Source: Pyrenula massariospora
Lineage: Eukaryota > Ascomycota > Eurotiomycetes > Pyrenulales > Pyrenulaceae
NCBI GenBank assembly: GCA_021030905.1
Contig: JAGFMI010000024.1
Span: 1 to 64,000, forward strand
DNA: 64,000 bases
Reading direction: 5' to 3'
Shown here: piece by piece, positions 62,301 through 64,000 of the stretch
Position numbering within the stretch: position 1 is the first letter of the stretch
Layout: every line of letters starts with the position of its first letter
The notes under the pieces: generated by a model
The model's database searches: none
What the model saw: the letters and a program-made list of their open reading frames with translations, nothing else
What the model was told of the DNA's origin: nothing
Position numbers and translations under genes: made by a program

Positions 62301-63280
62301 GCTGGGCGGGAAGCAGACCGCGGCAGAACCGTTTTTCTTCCGGTACATACCCTCGATGATCTCCAACGTCAACTTTGGGTTCGATGGCCATATCACATCC
62401 AATCAGGACAAATGCAAAGCAACTGCTTACAGCCACGCTTCGGAAAATTGATTTATTGACAGTATCCATCTTCAGAAACGGCGCCCTCCGGCTACTCTCG
62501 CATGAGAGCTGTACAAAGTCTTGGAAGGTGATCGTAATTAATTTTCTTCACGAAGAAAGGCTGAAAGCCGTTTGCGCAACGAAATTGATGATTATCGAGC
62601 CCGCTTTGTATACTCAGTAAATAAGGCTCGTCCTAAGCAGTTTCCAGACGAACGAAATCAGGTTCTTCTGATTTTCGAATGAAGTCATGCAAAAGGGCAT
62701 CCAAAATGGCAGGATATAGCTTGTGTAAATACGATAAGCGTCGTGTTCACCGCACAGACGAATGGTGGTGGTGTGTTTTTGTCTTCGATAAATTGACGCA
62801 ACGAGAACGGAACGTGCAGCCCTACGCCAATCTTAGGATTTCACTTTCAGCAACTTGATTCAGATCACCTAAGACATCGTTAAAGCATTGCGACGTCAGA
62901 AAAGACTAGGCATGCCGGTTTTTTGCGATTTAGTAAACGCAAAAGTCTAAGAATGATGGCAGCCCGTTTGAAAGGGGAGAGAGACTGCCAAGCCCGATGT
63001 CGGAAAAGCTTCCAAGGCCAGCGTATGAGGCCATACCCAATTTGGCATCATGTTTATCTTTCTTCCTTCGCTCTCAGAACATGCATTGGCCTGTACTTGG
63101 TTCTCATCAATTACCACTCCAGCGACAGAATAGAAGTCTCTGTCGACCCCTGTATCCTGGAACTCAAATCTTTTCTCATCTTAGTCGTCCATTTATGTTC
63201 TCTTGCGAAAAGCTTGCGGATCGGGAATGGAACCTCTCTCTCCAAGATCTACTAATCTCCCATCGCGTGCACGGCGAGAC
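62301..63280. other. Intergenic about 1 kb, no gene supported
   Basis: Region between the CAP-like gene and the kinase gene, both +. Short frames only; it is taken as 3' UTR plus kinase promoter. Confidence 0.5.
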
Positions 63281-64000
63281 ATGAAGAAGTCTACCACAAC
63301 AGCAGTCAAAAAGCTACCAAATAACGATAAGATTGATGAAAATTGGCGTCCAGCTCCATCGATATCCGAGCCAGGAAATGGCCATACCTATATCACAGGG
63401 AGGAAGCTCGGCAAGGGCGGATTTGCCGTTTGCTTCGAGGGGATGGAATCGAAGACTGAAAAAGTGTACGCTCTGAAGGTTGTCAGATCTCAAGTCGAAC
63501 AAAAAAAACAGCTTGAAAAGGTGAGTCTTCCCATGATCGGCATCCGGGCGACCGATAATGCTAACAACGAACAGTTTCGCACAGAGCTACAAATACACGC
63601 GAAAATGCGACATCCAAACATCGTCGAGTTCCACCGCGCCTTCGCCTTTGCGGAATTCACCTACGTGGTCTTAGAATTGTGTCCCTATGGATCACTCATG
63701 GAAATGGTCAAAGCACGAAGTTGCCTTTCTCTCCCAGAAGTACGAAGATACATGATTCAATTGTGTGGGGGTGTAAAATATTTACACCGCAGGTCGGTCC
63801 TCCACCGTGATCTGAAGATTGGAAATCTCTTCCTTGACAAACACATGGATCTCAAAATCGGCGACTTCGGATTAGCTGCTATATTGTTACCCGGAGACAA
63901 GAGGCGGCAGACTCTTTGCGGAACCCCGAACTATATTGCTCCGGAGATCTTGGACAAAGATCGTAGTAAAGGACACGATCAAAAGGTCGACACTTGGGCC
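63281..64000 (+). CDS. Polo-like serine/threonine kinase, 5' part, cut by window end
   Basis: Exon 1 is 63281-63520; a 54-nt intron 63521-63574 (GTGAGT, branch GCTAAC, acceptor ACAG) follows; exon 2 starts at 63575 and leaves the window. A short N-terminus of about 36 residues leads to the ATP loop GRKLGKGGFAVCFEG and the catalytic-Lys strand YALKVVRS. Polo-type FRTELQIHAKMRHPNIVEFH, HRDLKIGNLFLD, the DFGLA metal motif and CGTPNYIAPE are all intact. This pattern is that of Cdc5/polo kinases, which control mitosis and cytokinesis. The polo-box region would lie beyond 64000 and cannot be seen, so a polo-box-less paralogue is possible. Confidence 0.88.
   Translation, partial: MKKSTTTAVKKLPNNDKIDENWRPAPSISEPGNGHTYITGRKLGKGGFAVCFEGMESKTEKVYALKVVRSQVEQKKQLEKVSLPMIGIRATDNANNEQFRTELQIHAKMRHPNIVEFHRAFAFAEFTYVVLELCPYGSLMEMVKARSCLSLPEVRRYMIQLCGGVKYLHRRSVLHRDLKIGNLFLDKHMDLKIGDFGLAAILLPGDKRRQTLCGTPNYIAPEILDKDRSKGHDQKVDTWA

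Overview
The window is the left end of a chromosome of a filamentous ascomycete (Pezizomycotina). It opens with 12 full copies of TAACCC. The genes carry short GT-AG introns of about 45-125 nt with CTAAC or CTGAC-like branch sites. The core genes (PEX6, PFA4, MMS19, an OPA3-like gene, Zn2Cys6 and C2H2 regulators) are typical of that subphylum. I cannot name the species.

Region by region. (1) 1-1330: telomere, then 1.25 kb of extremely AT-rich DNA in which most remaining C and G sit in CpG; it ends in a degenerate tandem repeat of about 210 bp. (2) 1.4-25.2 kb: a loose subtelomeric accessory region with about one gene per 3 kb. Apparently intact: a DUF3176-type membrane protein, a cupin, a 14-TM DHA2-type MFS exporter with a 26-nt micro-exon, a small secreted protein, a small kinase-like protein, a second large multi-pass membrane protein and a FAS1-domain secreted protein. 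Between them lie decayed genes: an unknown ORF, a fossil with a Helo-like N-terminus, a fungal-rhodopsin/PTH11-like receptor pseudogene and an O-methyltransferase pseudogene. (3) 26-64 kb: dense, conserved core. In order: NTF2-like protein, D-2-hydroxyacid dehydrogenase, DapA-family aldolase, PFA4 palmitoyltransferase, MutL homologue, Zn2Cys6 factor, PEX6, FAD monooxygenase, C2H2 factor, MMS19, an unknown protein, OPA3-like protein, CAP/SCP-like secreted protein and the 5' part of a polo-like kinase cut by the window edge.

Gene models were built by reading splice sites by eye and requiring conserved protein sequence and reading frame to continue across each intron. Eleven coding genes are modelled with introns; the total coding length is a multiple of three in every complete model. 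No tRNA, rRNA, intact mobile element, CRISPR array or recognisable virus-like element was found.

Working together: the aldolase and the 2-hydroxyacid dehydrogenase are neighbours on the same strand and may form a small catabolic pair. PEX6, MMS19, the MutL homologue and PFA4 are independent housekeeping genes. The subtelomeric set looks like surface, secretion, transport and lost secondary-metabolism functions, not one pathway.
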